Counted from the stretch's first letter, positions 7,560 through 15,020 are shown. The stretch: 15,183 nt of DNA from Akkermansiaceae bacterium UBA985 (GCA_002292185.1 DBBL01000056.1:1-15183); one strand, 5' to 3'. Program-made: numbers and translations. Notes: generated from the letters alone by a model not told the origin.

Positions 7560-9080
7560 ATGGCAAAGCCACAAAAGACAGCGATCCAGCCCACGCGCGC
7601 CGAAGATTTCCCAGAATGGTACCAGCAAGTTATCAAAGCTGCTGACATGGCTGAAAATTCAGAAACCCGAGGCTGCATGGTCATCAAGCCCTGGGGATAT
7701 GGCATATGGGAGCTTATCCAGCAGCAGCTCGATGTGCGTTTCAAGGAGACAGGACATCAGAACGCCTATTTTCCGCTATTGATCCCCCTCTCCTATCTCG
7801 AAAAAGAGGCTGAACATGCTGAAGGCTTTGCCACGGAGTGTGCCGTCGTCACTCATCATCGGCTTGAGGCCGTCAAAGATGACGAGGGTAAAACAAAAAT
7901 GATTCCCGCGGGAAAGCTCACCGAACCCTACGTCATCCGACCCACCTCTGAAACAATCATCGGAGCTGCCTTCTCGCGCTGGATTGAATCTTATCGAGAT
8001 CTTCCACTGCTCATCAACCAGTGGGCTAATGTGATGCGCTGGGAAATGCGCCCCCGCCTCTTTCTGCGCACCGCCGAGTTCCTATGGCAAGAAGGCCACA
8101 CGGCTCATGAGACCAAGGAAGAGGCCATCGAGGAAACACGCACCATTCACCAACTCTATGAAGAATTCCTTCGCGATCACCTCGCCATCCCTGTGATTGC
8201 TGGTGAAAAAACCGAAGCTGAACGTTTCCCGGGAGCCGATATGACGCTCACCGTAGAGGCCATGGTTCAAGACAAAAAAGCCATCCAAGCAGGCACCTCC
8301 CATTATTTAGGCACTAATTTTTCCAAGGCTCAAAATATCAGCTTCACGGGACGTGATGGCAACCAACAGCATGCCCACACAACCTCTTGGGGAGTCTCTA
8401 CACGCCTCATTGGCACCATCATCATGGCTCACTCGGATGATGACGGCCTCGTGCTACCGCCTCGAGTAGCACCATCACAGATTGTCATCGTGCCAGTCAC
8501 ACCCAAGGAGGATAGCCGAGACGCCATCATTGATGCCTGTCATGCCCTCGCAGAAATTCTGCGCCGTGATTGTAGATACGCTGATCAGCCTCTGCGTGTT
8601 CACGTTGACGGCCGTGATTTAGGCGGCGGTGTTAAAAAGTGGGAATGGGTTAAAAAAGGCGCCCCAATCAGGATTGAGATAGGCCCGCGCGATCTCGAAT
8701 CAGGAAAAGTGTGTTTGCAACGCCGCGACCAGGGGCCAATGGACAAAGACTTTTTGCCCAAGGAGGACTTCATTCGCAACGCCTCGGATATCTTGCAAGA
8801 TATCCACAATACGCTACTCGCTCGCGCCACTGAGATGCGTGACCAAAACATCACCGAATGCGGCAACAGAGAAAACTTTGACCAGCACTGGTCTCAGGAT
8901 GCACCGGGTTGGCTAATGACTCCATGGAATGGTACGCGCGAGCAAGAGGAAGAACTCTCTAAGAAACACAAAATATCCATCCGATGCCTACCTCTCACGA
9001 TCCAAGAAGGCGAACCTGCACCGTGTTTTCTTACTTCCGAACCTACCCGCCAGCGCGCACTATGGGGGCGTAGCTACTGA
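7560..9080 (+). CDS. proS: Prolyl-tRNA synthetase, short archaeal/eukaryotic-type
   Basis: This class II enzyme charges tRNA-Pro with proline in the cytoplasm. At 506 residues it is the short form without the editing (INS) domain of the E. coli type. Seen in order: motif 1 region RGCMVIKPWGYGIWE (37-51); TEPYVIRPTSET (121-132), the proline-recognition block; motif 2 MRWEMRPRLFLRTAEFLWQEG (149-169, arginines R150 and R160); GNQQHAHTTSWGVSTRLIG (257-275) leading to motif 3 MAHSDDDGLVLPPRVAP (279-295); anticodon-binding domain at about 296-400; and a C-terminal domain ending in the family-typical terminal Tyr (ALWGRSY). The C-terminal zinc site is mostly lost: cysteines remain in IRCLP and APCFL, but the partners are replaced (WLMTPWNG, LTSEP). 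ATG at 7560 gives the expected N terminus. It may start a plus-strand unit with accD (49-bp gap). Confidence 0.97.
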   Translation: MAKPQKTAIQPTRAEDFPEWYQQVIKAADMAENSETRGCMVIKPWGYGIWELIQQQLDVRFKETGHQNAYFPLLIPLSYLEKEAEHAEGFATECAVVTHHRLEAVKDDEGKTKMIPAGKLTEPYVIRPTSETIIGAAFSRWIESYRDLPLLINQWANVMRWEMRPRLFLRTAEFLWQEGHTAHETKEEAIEETRTIHQLYEEFLRDHLAIPVIAGEKTEAERFPGADMTLTVEAMVQDKKAIQAGTSHYLGTNFSKAQNISFTGRDGNQQHAHTTSWGVSTRLIGTIIMAHSDDDGLVLPPRVAPSQIVIVPVTPKEDSRDAIIDACHALAEILRRDCRYADQPLRVHVDGRDLGGGVKKWEWVKKGAPIRIEIGPRDLESGKVCLQRRDQGPMDKDFLPKEDFIRNASDILQDIHNTLLARATEMRDQNITECGNRENFDQHWSQDAPGWLMTPWNGTREQEEELSKKHKISIRCLPLTIQEGEPAPCFLTSEPTRQRALWGRSY

Positions 9081-9129
9081 TTATTTTTAGCTTTGGAATT
9101 TTTCATTTAGTACATAGAATCTCAAACAA

Positions 9130-9960
9130 ATGGGTATCTTCAACAAACCAAAACTCAGAGGTGCAGGCAACAAACGCGAGAGCATGCCCGATGACCTGTG
9201 GACCAAGTGCACGGATTGCGGTGAACTGATTCACGCACTTGACCTCAAGCAAAACCTCAACGTTTGCACGAAATGTGAGCATCATTTCCTCATCGGTTCT
9301 CACGAACGCATTCAGCTTCTTGCCGACCCTGGAAGTTTTCAGGAAACCAATGCCGGTCTCTTTTCCAAAAACCCACTTGGGTTTAGTAAGTATGAGGACA
9401 AGATTGACATGCTGCGGAAGAAAACCAAACTCAACGATGCAGTTGTGACAGGATCCCTAACAATTGAGGGCAAGCCTGCCATGATCGCCGTCATGGACTT
9501 CAAGTTTTTTGCTGGCTCAATGGGCTCAGTTGTAGGGGAAAAAATCACCCGTGCCATAGAGCAGGCCATTGACGAAAAAAAAGGAGTCATCATTGTTTCA
9601 GCATCATCGGGTGCCCGCATGCAGGAAGGCATGCTCTCACTTATGCAGATGGCAAAAACCTGTGCTGCCCTAGCCCGCTTGTCGGAAGCCGGCCTGCCCT
9701 ACATCTCAGTAATGACTCATCCGACCACCGGAGGGGTCACAGCTTCCTTTGCCACCATCGGCGACATTAACCTTGCCGAGCCTAAATGCATGATCGGGTT
9801 TGCTGGCCCTCGAGTCGTTAAAGAGACCACCCACCAAGACCTACCGCCAGGCTTTCAGACTGCTGAATTCATGCTCGAACATGGCTTGATTGATTCCATT
9901 GTGAAGCGCAGTAAATTGCGCGCCAAACTCGGCACACTTCTTGGATACATGCTGCCCTAA
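9130..9960 (+). CDS. accD: Acetyl-CoA carboxylase carboxyltransferase subunit beta
   Basis: A protein of 276 residues. With AccA it forms the carboxyltransferase that moves the carboxyl group from biotin on AccB to acetyl-CoA, giving malonyl-CoA for fatty acid synthesis. The N-terminal zinc ribbon is intact: cysteines 27, 30, 46 and 49 in KCTDCGELI and VCTKCEHH. The crotonase-fold core follows with DFKFFAGSMGSVVGEKITRA (about 118-137), SASSGARMQEGMLSLMQMAK (157-176), THPTTGGVTASFATIGD (about 197-213) and FAGPRVVKETTHQDLPPGFQ (224-243). Length and motifs match the family. It lies 49 bp after proS and 57 bp before folC. The accD-folC order is also found in E. coli. The start has no Shine-Dalgarno sequence; ATG at 9130 fits MGIFNKPK, close to the usual N terminus. 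Confidence 0.97.
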   Translation: MGIFNKPKLRGAGNKRESMPDDLWTKCTDCGELIHALDLKQNLNVCTKCEHHFLIGSHERIQLLADPGSFQETNAGLFSKNPLGFSKYEDKIDMLRKKTKLNDAVVTGSLTIEGKPAMIAVMDFKFFAGSMGSVVGEKITRAIEQAIDEKKGVIIVSASSGARMQEGMLSLMQMAKTCAALARLSEAGLPYISVMTHPTTGGVTASFATIGDINLAEPKCMIGFAGPRVVKETTHQDLPPGFQTAEFMLEHGLIDSIVKRSKLRAKLGTLLGYMLP

Positions 9961-10017
9961 CGCAGCTTGTATCGCATATTTAGTCCATAAACACTGGATG
10001 CCAACCATCCCGTGCCG

Positions 10018-11247
10018 ATGACCTACAAGGAAGCGATCGACTGGCTTTACGAGACCCAGCAGTTTGGCATCAAACTTGGGCTCGAGCAGCCCCGCAGACT
10101 ACTTCGCGAGCTTCGCGCCTGCCCCGCGACTGGAGTGAAGGTGATCCATGTCGCTGGAACAAATGGCAAAGGTTCAACCTGCGCGATGATCGACGCCATC
10201 GCCCGCTCATGCGGTTTGCGCAGTGGACTTTTCACCTCACCTCACCTGATTGATTTTCGTGAACGTATCCGTGTCAACGGGGCTGAAATCAGTGAAGAAA
10301 AAACAGCTCAATACCTGACTGAGATCAGAGAACTCGTGGCAAGCTGGGAGCACCACCCAACATTTTTCGAGCTCACCCTCGCCCTCGGCATGATGCACTT
10401 TAAGCAGCAAGGCTGCGAAGTCATCGCCTTGGAAACAGGAATGGGCGGACGTCTCGATGCGACAACGGCAGTGCCTGCCGATGTAGCGGTGATCACGCCA
10501 GTGGCAATGGACCACTCTCAATGGCTTGGCGAGACATTAGCCGAAATTGCAGCAGAGAAAGCAGGCATCATGGTTGCCGGCCAAGCTGTCTTAAGCAGCG
10601 CCCAAACTCCTGAGGCCAAAGATGTGCTCAAAAAGCACGCTAATGAAATCGGCTCCCCCATTCGATTCATCACCGATCCATACAAAGACTCAGCGATTAG
10701 TTTGGCTGGCCCTCATCAACTTTACAACGCCTCACTTGCCATCGCTGCCGCTGAGCATGCACAGCTTCCAGTGAACACCAAAATCATCAGTGATGCACTG
10801 GCAAGCGTCAACTGGCCAGGACGCTTTGAGCGATGCTCGGCATCTAGCTTGCCATCTGAAATCATCCTTGATGCAGCGCACAACACACAAGCTGCTGAAG
10901 CCCTAACAAAAACATGGCAGGAGCAATACCCCCATTGCAAGGCAACCATAATCTTTGGTGCCGTGGAGGGTAAAAATACAGAGCTGGTGATCTCTATTCT
11001 ATCTCGTATCGCTGCTCATATTCACCTCACCCCCATCGACTCACCTCGCTCCTTGAGCTCTGATGAGCTTGCCCACTCGATCCATGCAGATACCCCGCAC
11101 ACAATCCACGCCAATATCGTTGACGCCATTGACAGTGCATGCGGGCAGGCCTCAGACTCACCTGTCCTCATCTGCGGCTCGATTTTTCTCATCGGCCACG
11201 TCAAAGCGATGTTATCCCAAGAAAGCGCTCGCCCAAGCAGCCAGTAA
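10018..11247 (+). CDS. folC: Bifunctional folylpolyglutamate/dihydrofolate synthase-type protein
   Basis: This Mur-ligase-family enzyme adds glutamate to dihydropteroate or tetrahydrofolate with ATP. Starting at ATG 10018 (409 residues) the key motifs are: FGIKLGLEQPRRLL (16-29), P-loop GTNGKGS (47-53), TSPHL (73-77), FFELTLALGMMHF (116-128), ALETGMGGRLDATT (137-150), MDHSQWLGETLAEIAAEKAG (164-183, with D165-H166), WPGRFE (276-281) and ILDAAHN (293-299, usually DGAHN). A GTG at 10012 would add only two residues (MP) and is a possible alternative start. No Shine-Dalgarno sequence is seen for either. Whether it has the dihydrofolate synthase activity as well as the glutamyl-adding activity cannot be decided here. 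The C-terminal tail (SQESARPSSQ) runs into a heptamer repeat that includes the stop codon. Confidence 0.95.
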   Translation: MTYKEAIDWLYETQQFGIKLGLEQPRRLLRELRACPATGVKVIHVAGTNGKGSTCAMIDAIARSCGLRSGLFTSPHLIDFRERIRVNGAEISEEKTAQYLTEIRELVASWEHHPTFFELTLALGMMHFKQQGCEVIALETGMGGRLDATTAVPADVAVITPVAMDHSQWLGETLAEIAAEKAGIMVAGQAVLSSAQTPEAKDVLKKHANEIGSPIRFITDPYKDSAISLAGPHQLYNASLAIAAAEHAQLPVNTKIISDALASVNWPGRFERCSASSLPSEIILDAAHNTQAAEALTKTWQEQYPHCKATIIFGAVEGKNTELVISILSRIAAHIHLTPIDSPRSLSSDELAHSIHADTPHTIHANIVDAIDSACGQASDSPVLICGSIFLIGHVKAMLSQESARPSSQ

Positions 11248-11282
11248 CTAGTAGCTAGTGGTCAGTGGCCAGTGGCTAACGC
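11241..11282. repeat. Degenerate heptamer tandem repeat over the folC stop
   Basis: Six head-to-tail heptamers can be laid out as CCAGTAA, CTAGTAG, CTAGTGG, TCAGTGG, CCAGTGG and CTAACGC, with consensus near CYAGTGG. The first unit contains the last codon and TAA stop of folC; the rest lie in the 86-bp gap before the next gene. The last unit is degenerate. The remaining gap (11283-11333) shows no terminator or clear promoter. Confidence 0.7.
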
Positions 11283-11333
11283 AGCATTTCGCCTCTCTTC
11301 CCCGCACCAACAAGCAATTATACTCTACCCACA

Positions 11334-12686
11334 ATGTTTTTTCAATCACTCCTCCGCCGAAACGAGATTGGCGCCAACTCTTACCTCGTTGAGCTCGACG
11401 AGCATCGTATCGTACTTGATTCCGGCATGCACCCTAAAGAGGAAGGGATCGAATCCCTCCCTGCTCATCACGAGCTTGAATCTAGCAGTGTCGACTCCAT
11501 TTTTGTCTCCCACTCCCACTTAGACCACTCCGGATCACTCCCTGTGCTGATGAATAACCAGCCAGATGCTGAGGTCTACATGACTCCTGCCACCTCCAAG
11601 CTCGTCGATGCCCTGCTGCACAATTCAGTCAATGTCATGGAGAGCAAACGCGTTGAGTTGGGGATTACGGATTACCCTTTCTACACGCATCGTGAGCTCG
11701 ACCGGCTGGAAAAGCGCTGGCGCACCTTCAAATATGATCGCCCATTCCAGCTCAGTGAAAATGTCCGCGCTAGCTTTCATGACGCAGGGCATATCCTTGG
11801 CTCTGCGGGTGTCATGTTAGAAACCATGGACAAACGCATTTTCTACACCGGTGATGTACAGTTCGAAGATCAAACCCTCATTCCCGGTGCTAAACTTCCT
11901 GAGGAGGATATTGATATCCTTATTATCGAGACCACCCGTGGTGCCTCTCCTCGTGACGAGTCCTACAACCGCCAACAGGAGGAAAATAACTTTGCCGAGT
12001 CCATTAACCGCTGCCTGCGTGATGGTGGATCTGTCCTCGTCCCCGTATTTGCCATGGGTAAAACTCAGGAAGTTCTGAGCATGATCAATCGCTTCAAAAC
12101 TGAAGGCATGATTCCCGATGCTCCCGTCTACATCGGCGGTCTCAGCACAAAGATGTCACTCATCTTCGATGAATTTGCAGACTCAACCCCGCGTAATCAA
12201 CCCGGCTTTCGAGTCCTCAAGGACATGGAGGTCAAGACAGGTGGTCGCCGCCGTAAGCGCACCCCTATCGTCTACCAGCCTGGAGCTATCTACGCCCTTT
12301 CCAGCGGTATGATGACTGAAAAAACAGTATCCAATAGTTTTGCACGCGGCTTTATGGATAACCCTAAAAACGCACTGCTCTTTGTCGGTTATGCAGACCC
12401 CGACTCCCCAGCAGGTCATATCCGCGCTGGCAAACAAGGAGACCTCATCAACCTTGATCCTGAACAGCCGCCCGTTCAGTTCAACTGCCCGATGGAGGTC
12501 TTCGATTTCTCAGGACACGCCACAAGAGACGACTTGCTCGACTACATTTTACGAGTAAAACCGAGCAAAACGATACTCGTCCATGGCGACATTCAGGCAA
12601 CCGAATGGTTCGCGGATCAGCTTCGTGAAAAACTTCCAACTACTGAAACGATCATTCCGAAGCCAGGAGCCAAATATTACTTCTAA
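11334..12686 (+). CDS. MBL-fold beta-CASP ribonuclease-type protein
   Basis: A protein of 450 residues with all sequence marks of a beta-CASP metallo-beta-lactamase RNA nuclease (the CPSF73/TTHA0252-like group). Metal ligands: HSHLDH (60-65), H153 in HDAGHILGSA (149-158), and D174 in YTGDVQF. The beta-CASP motif A acid is probably E199 (IIETTRG, usually D/E-S/T-T-Y-G). Motif B is H395 in FSGHATRDDLL, and motif C is H417 in ILVHGD. Residues 301-310 (KTGGRRRKRT) form a strongly basic insert that could contact RNA. It is shorter than RNase J (about 550) and lacks that enzyme's C-terminal domain. The likely role is zinc-dependent cleavage or trimming of RNA in the cytoplasm; the substrate is unknown. 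ATG at 11334 gives MFFQSLLRRNEIGANSYLVE, a good family N terminus. Confidence 0.92.
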   Translation: MFFQSLLRRNEIGANSYLVELDEHRIVLDSGMHPKEEGIESLPAHHELESSSVDSIFVSHSHLDHSGSLPVLMNNQPDAEVYMTPATSKLVDALLHNSVNVMESKRVELGITDYPFYTHRELDRLEKRWRTFKYDRPFQLSENVRASFHDAGHILGSAGVMLETMDKRIFYTGDVQFEDQTLIPGAKLPEEDIDILIIETTRGASPRDESYNRQQEENNFAESINRCLRDGGSVLVPVFAMGKTQEVLSMINRFKTEGMIPDAPVYIGGLSTKMSLIFDEFADSTPRNQPGFRVLKDMEVKTGGRRRKRTPIVYQPGAIYALSSGMMTEKTVSNSFARGFMDNPKNALLFVGYADPDSPAGHIRAGKQGDLINLDPEQPPVQFNCPMEVFDFSGHATRDDLLDYILRVKPSKTILVHGDIQATEWFADQLREKLPTTETIIPKPGAKYYF

Positions 12687-12697
12687 GTCACCGTAAA

Positions 12698-12708
12698 GTT
12701 CACCGAAC
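12698..12708. repeat. Small inverted repeat GTTC-ACC-GAAC
   Basis: A short odd palindrome just after the stop of the beta-CASP gene. It could be a small protein-binding half-site pair or chance; no T-run follows, so it is not a terminator. Confidence 0.3.
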
Positions 12709-12757
12709 GCTATGAAATTAGCTGCAAAGCTCAGGTCAGGCATGCTCGACATAGCGT
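12707..12757 (+). repeat. 8-bp inverted repeat framing a 35-nt loop before the OmpH-like gene
   Basis: ACGCTATG (12707-12714) and CATAGCGT (12750-12757) are perfect reverse complements. The enclosed 35 nt contain a second small pairing, AGCT at 12718-12721 with AGCT at 12727-12730. In RNA this would make a closed stem with an inner hairpin, about 25 nt before the OmpH-like start. There is no T-run, so termination is not supported; a leader structure or processing site is possible. Confidence 0.4.
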
Positions 12758-12781
12758 GATCATCTTGCTAAAAGATAACCT

Positions 12782-13381
12782 ATGAATGGTAGATCAACCA
12801 TGCTCAGCAAGCGCTTCCTCCACCTCATCGCATTCGCATCTGTATTGGTATTGTCATCAGCTTGGATGCCATTCACGGCGGCAGCTGACACACGCTGTGC
12901 TACCGTAAATGCTGATGAGCTCCTCAAGAACTACAAGAAGGCGAACGACCATAGAAAAGCCCTTCTGGCCAAAAGAGATCAGCATAAACAGAGGCTCGCC
13001 ACCCTTGTTGCACGCCGCACCAAGGTCAGTGAAGCGATGGCGAGCCTGCGCGAGGAGATCATCAAACAAGCTGAAACTAAAGAAGCCAGAGAAACATACC
13101 GTGATCGGGCTGACAAAATCGTCAATCAATACCAATCTCTAAACCGGGCAATCAACGAAATAGAAAATCTACACCTGAAGCAGGCGAAAAAAGATTTATC
13201 TACTCTCATCCAATCATCGCTGAATGAGATTCACACCATGATTCACCAGTATGCACGCGATCACCAGTATGATTGGATCATCGATACATCTGGCCGATCC
13301 AGCAGCACGATATCGCCCCTCATCTACGCAAGAGCTACTGAGGATATCACCGATAAAATATCAGAACACATCAACCAATAA
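12782..13381 (+). CDS. OmpH/Skp-family periplasmic chaperone-like protein
   Basis: A protein of 199 residues. A signal peptide occupies about residues 1-36: basic start (SKRF), hydrophobic LIAFASVLVLSSAW, likely cleavage near TAAA-DTRCA. The mature protein opens with a short strand, ATVNADELLKNYKKAND, as OmpH/Skp proteins do (usually VDxQxVF..Y). A long charged coiled coil spans about 50-135. It closes with the helix and strand typical of the family: HQYARDHQYDWIIDTSGRSS (153-172), LIYARATEDITDKI (179-192). Skp trimers hold unfolded outer-membrane proteins in the periplasm. Here the gene is not next to bamA or lpxD in the window. ATG 12782 is used, but ATG 12800 (six residues later) is equally possible and still leaves a full signal peptide. 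It is convergent with metY. Confidence 0.85.
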   Translation: MNGRSTMLSKRFLHLIAFASVLVLSSAWMPFTAAADTRCATVNADELLKNYKKANDHRKALLAKRDQHKQRLATLVARRTKVSEAMASLREEIIKQAETKEARETYRDRADKIVNQYQSLNRAINEIENLHLKQAKKDLSTLIQSSLNEIHTMIHQYARDHQYDWIIDTSGRSSSTISPLIYARATEDITDKISEHINQ

Positions 13382-13399
13382 GCCTCCTGGATTGAGGCT
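13381..13399. terminator. Weak hairpin between convergent genes
   Basis: AGCCTC (13381-13386) pairs perfectly with GAGGCT (13394-13399) around a 7-nt loop, starting at the last base of the OmpH-like stop codon. It lies in the 53-bp gap between two convergent stops, where terminators are expected. No T-run follows on the plus strand and only a broken TTATTGGTT on the minus strand, so it is at best a poor intrinsic terminator. Confidence 0.35.
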
Positions 13400-13434
13400 A
13401 TCAAGTTGAAGTGAAAATCGTAATTTTACGTAGC

Positions 13435-14721
13435 CTAGCTCAGCGCAGCGAGGGCCTGGTCGAGATCAGCAATGATATCATCACTGTGCTCAATACCAAC
13501 GCTGAGACGTATCAGGCCTGGAGTGATGCCGGCGGCAAGCTGTTGTTCAACACCCAACTGACTATGTGTAGTCGTTGCCGGGTGAATCGCTAGGCTCTTT
13601 GCATCCCCTACATTAGCAAGGTGTAGAAACAGCTTCAGTGACTCGATCAACTTCTGGCCAGCATCGCTACCATCTTTAAGTTCGAAGACAACCATGCCGC
13701 CGCCTTTCCCCTTGAGGTATTTTTGGCAGCGATCGTATTCAGGGTCATCTGGCAATCCAGGGAAACGTACCCACTCTACAGCATCGTGCCCTTTTAGATA
13801 CTCGGCGACTTTGAGCGCATTCTCTGAATGCTTCTCCATCCTGAGTGGCAAGGTTTCAATGCCCTGCAGGAATTGCCATGAGTTATCAGGGCTGATACAC
13901 GCGCCGAGGTTACGCAATGGAACTGTACGCAAACGAAGGATATAGGCAAGTGGCGCCAATGGCTCGGGAAGATCATGCCCCCAACGTAAGCCGTGGTAAG
14001 AGTTGTCAGGCTCATCAAAAAGCGGATGCTTGCCACCCGCCCAGTTAAATTTACCCGAATCCACCACAATACCTCCAAGCCCGACACCATGACCACCAAA
14101 CCACTTGGTCAGTGAGTGAATGACAATATCGGCACCGTGGTCGAGTGGTTTAGTGAGATACGGCGTGGAGAAGGTAGCATCCACAATCAGGGGCAAACCA
14201 TGAGCGTGTGCAATCTTGGCAATCGCTTCGAGGTCGGCGACTTCAAGTGCTGGATTAGATACCGTTTCACAGAATAAGGCGCGTGTGTTCTCATCGATTG
14301 CCGCTTCAAAATGAGCAGGGTCAGTCGAGTCCACAAGGCTGACATCAATGCCCATCTTCGGCAGAATATCGTTAAACATGGTGTAGCTACCACCATACAG
14401 ATTGCGGGCAGAAACAATATTATCACCAGATTCAGCGAGGTTGATAATGCTATTAAAAATGGCTGCTGTTCCCGAAGCAAATCCCAAGCCCGCCATTTCA
14501 TGGGCTCCCTCAAGCATGCATACTCGCTTCTCCAACACATCTGTTGTTGGGTTCATCAGACGTGTGTAGATGTTACCCAGTTCCTTGAGAGCAAATAAAT
14601 TTGCTGCATGCTCAGTGGAGTCAAAAACAAAAGAGCTGGTGCGGTACAATGGCACCGCGCAAGCATTAGTGGTGGGGTCTGGCTGTTGGCCTCCGTGAAG
14701 GCAAATCGTTTCTAGTTTCAT
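13435..14721 (-). CDS. metY: O-acetylhomoserine sulfhydrylase (aminocarboxypropyltransferase)
   Basis: A protein of 428 residues of the Cys/Met-metabolism PLP family. It combines O-acetylhomoserine with sulfide (or methanethiol) to give homocysteine (or methionine). Seen: ETICLHGGQQPDPTTNACAV (4-23); YTRLMNPTTDVLEKRVCMLE (52-71), whose Tyr/Arg bind the PLP phosphate of the partner subunit; GFASGTAAIFN (80-90); VDATFSTPYLTKPLDHGADI (180-199); and the Schiff-base lysine K206 in HSLTKWFGGHGVGLGG. The segment IETLPLRMEKHSENA and the C-terminal ITPGLIRLSVGIEHSDDIIAD are family-typical, and about 430 residues suits OAH sulfhydrylase more than cystathionine synthase (about 390). ATG at 14721 is chosen; a TTG 18 codons upstream would translate a tandem repeat and is unlikely. 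It is divergent from aspartokinase, which feeds the same pathway. No Shine-Dalgarno sequence or SAM riboswitch is recognisable upstream. Confidence 0.95.
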   Translation of the reverse strand: MKLETICLHGGQQPDPTTNACAVPLYRTSSFVFDSTEHAANLFALKELGNIYTRLMNPTTDVLEKRVCMLEGAHEMAGLGFASGTAAIFNSIINLAESGDNIVSARNLYGGSYTMFNDILPKMGIDVSLVDSTDPAHFEAAIDENTRALFCETVSNPALEVADLEAIAKIAHAHGLPLIVDATFSTPYLTKPLDHGADIVIHSLTKWFGGHGVGLGGIVVDSGKFNWAGGKHPLFDEPDNSYHGLRWGHDLPEPLAPLAYILRLRTVPLRNLGACISPDNSWQFLQGIETLPLRMEKHSENALKVAEYLKGHDAVEWVRFPGLPDDPEYDRCQKYLKGKGGGMVVFELKDGSDAGQKLIESLKLFLHLANVGDAKSLAIHPATTTHSQLGVEQQLAAGITPGLIRLSVGIEHSDDIIADLDQALAALS

Positions 14722-15020
14722 ATTGGTTATCGTTAAGGATCTTAGTTTGGCTCTTAGTTTGGCCCATCGCTGCAAATCGTTGGCAAAGCAAATTTTTCTG
14801 GGCTAAACCTCAGAGAAGAAAATGCAGCTGAAATGCTCATGAATGCGCATGGCTACCGCTCGAAATAGCAGGACCACCAGATATCAAAAGTAAAAAGAGC
14901 CGTTCCAATCCTTTGTCTTGCCACCATAAAAAGAGATCCCTTGGCATTCGCCAGACTTGACGTAGAGCCTCGGCTGATTATGCTGCGCACCCCTTCGAAT
15001 CAAGAAACCGACTCGTAAAC
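14722..15020. promoter_or_regulatory. Divergent control region between metY and aspartokinase
   Basis: A 299-bp gap with no convincing gene. It holds the 2 x 12-bp tandem repeat near metY; a direct repeat of TAAAAAGAG at 14891-14899 and 14927-14935; and a 16-codon plus-strand reading frame at 14843-14893 (MRMATARNSRTTRYQK) with three Thr codons. I searched for a SAM-I/SAM-II-like riboswitch upstream of metY and for a leader attenuator upstream of the kinase and saw neither. No strong -35/-10 pair was found on either strand. Confidence 0.4.
14740..14763. repeat. Perfect tandem 12-bp direct repeat upstream of metY
   Basis: TCTTAGTTTGGC occurs twice without a gap (14740-14751 and 14752-14763). 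It begins 18 bp upstream of the metY start codon, in the probable mRNA leader or promoter. The 12-bp period is close to one helical turn plus 1-2 bp, which would place two bound copies on nearly the same DNA face; it may also be a simple slippage duplication. Confidence 0.7.

Noticed and set aside
7370-7744. Upstream extension of the Amuc_1102-like reading frame to 7744
   Set aside because: It overlaps proS in antisense, has no signal peptide at its start, and would bury the clear signal peptide that begins at 7369.
10012-10017. GTG start for folC two codons upstream
   Set aside because: ATG 10018 gives the usual N terminus MTYKEAIDWLY; the GTG remains possible but has no supporting signal.
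9998-10021. Seven-codon frame (MPTIPCR) whose TGA overlaps the folC ATG as ATGA
   Set aside because: Too short to support, no ribosome binding site, and such overlaps arise easily by chance.
14722-14775. 18-residue N-terminal extension of metY from a TTG codon
   Set aside because: It would translate the 12-bp tandem repeat (AKLRAKLRS), while ATG 14721 gives the family-typical N terminus MKLETICLHGG.
14722-14940. SAM riboswitch upstream of metY
   Set aside because: The conserved SAM-I and SAM-II sequence blocks and a following terminator stem were looked for on the minus strand and not found.
14994-15001. TTCGAATC, resembling a tRNA T-loop
   Set aside because: The five bases on each side do not pair, and no acceptor, D or anticodon stems can be laid out around it.
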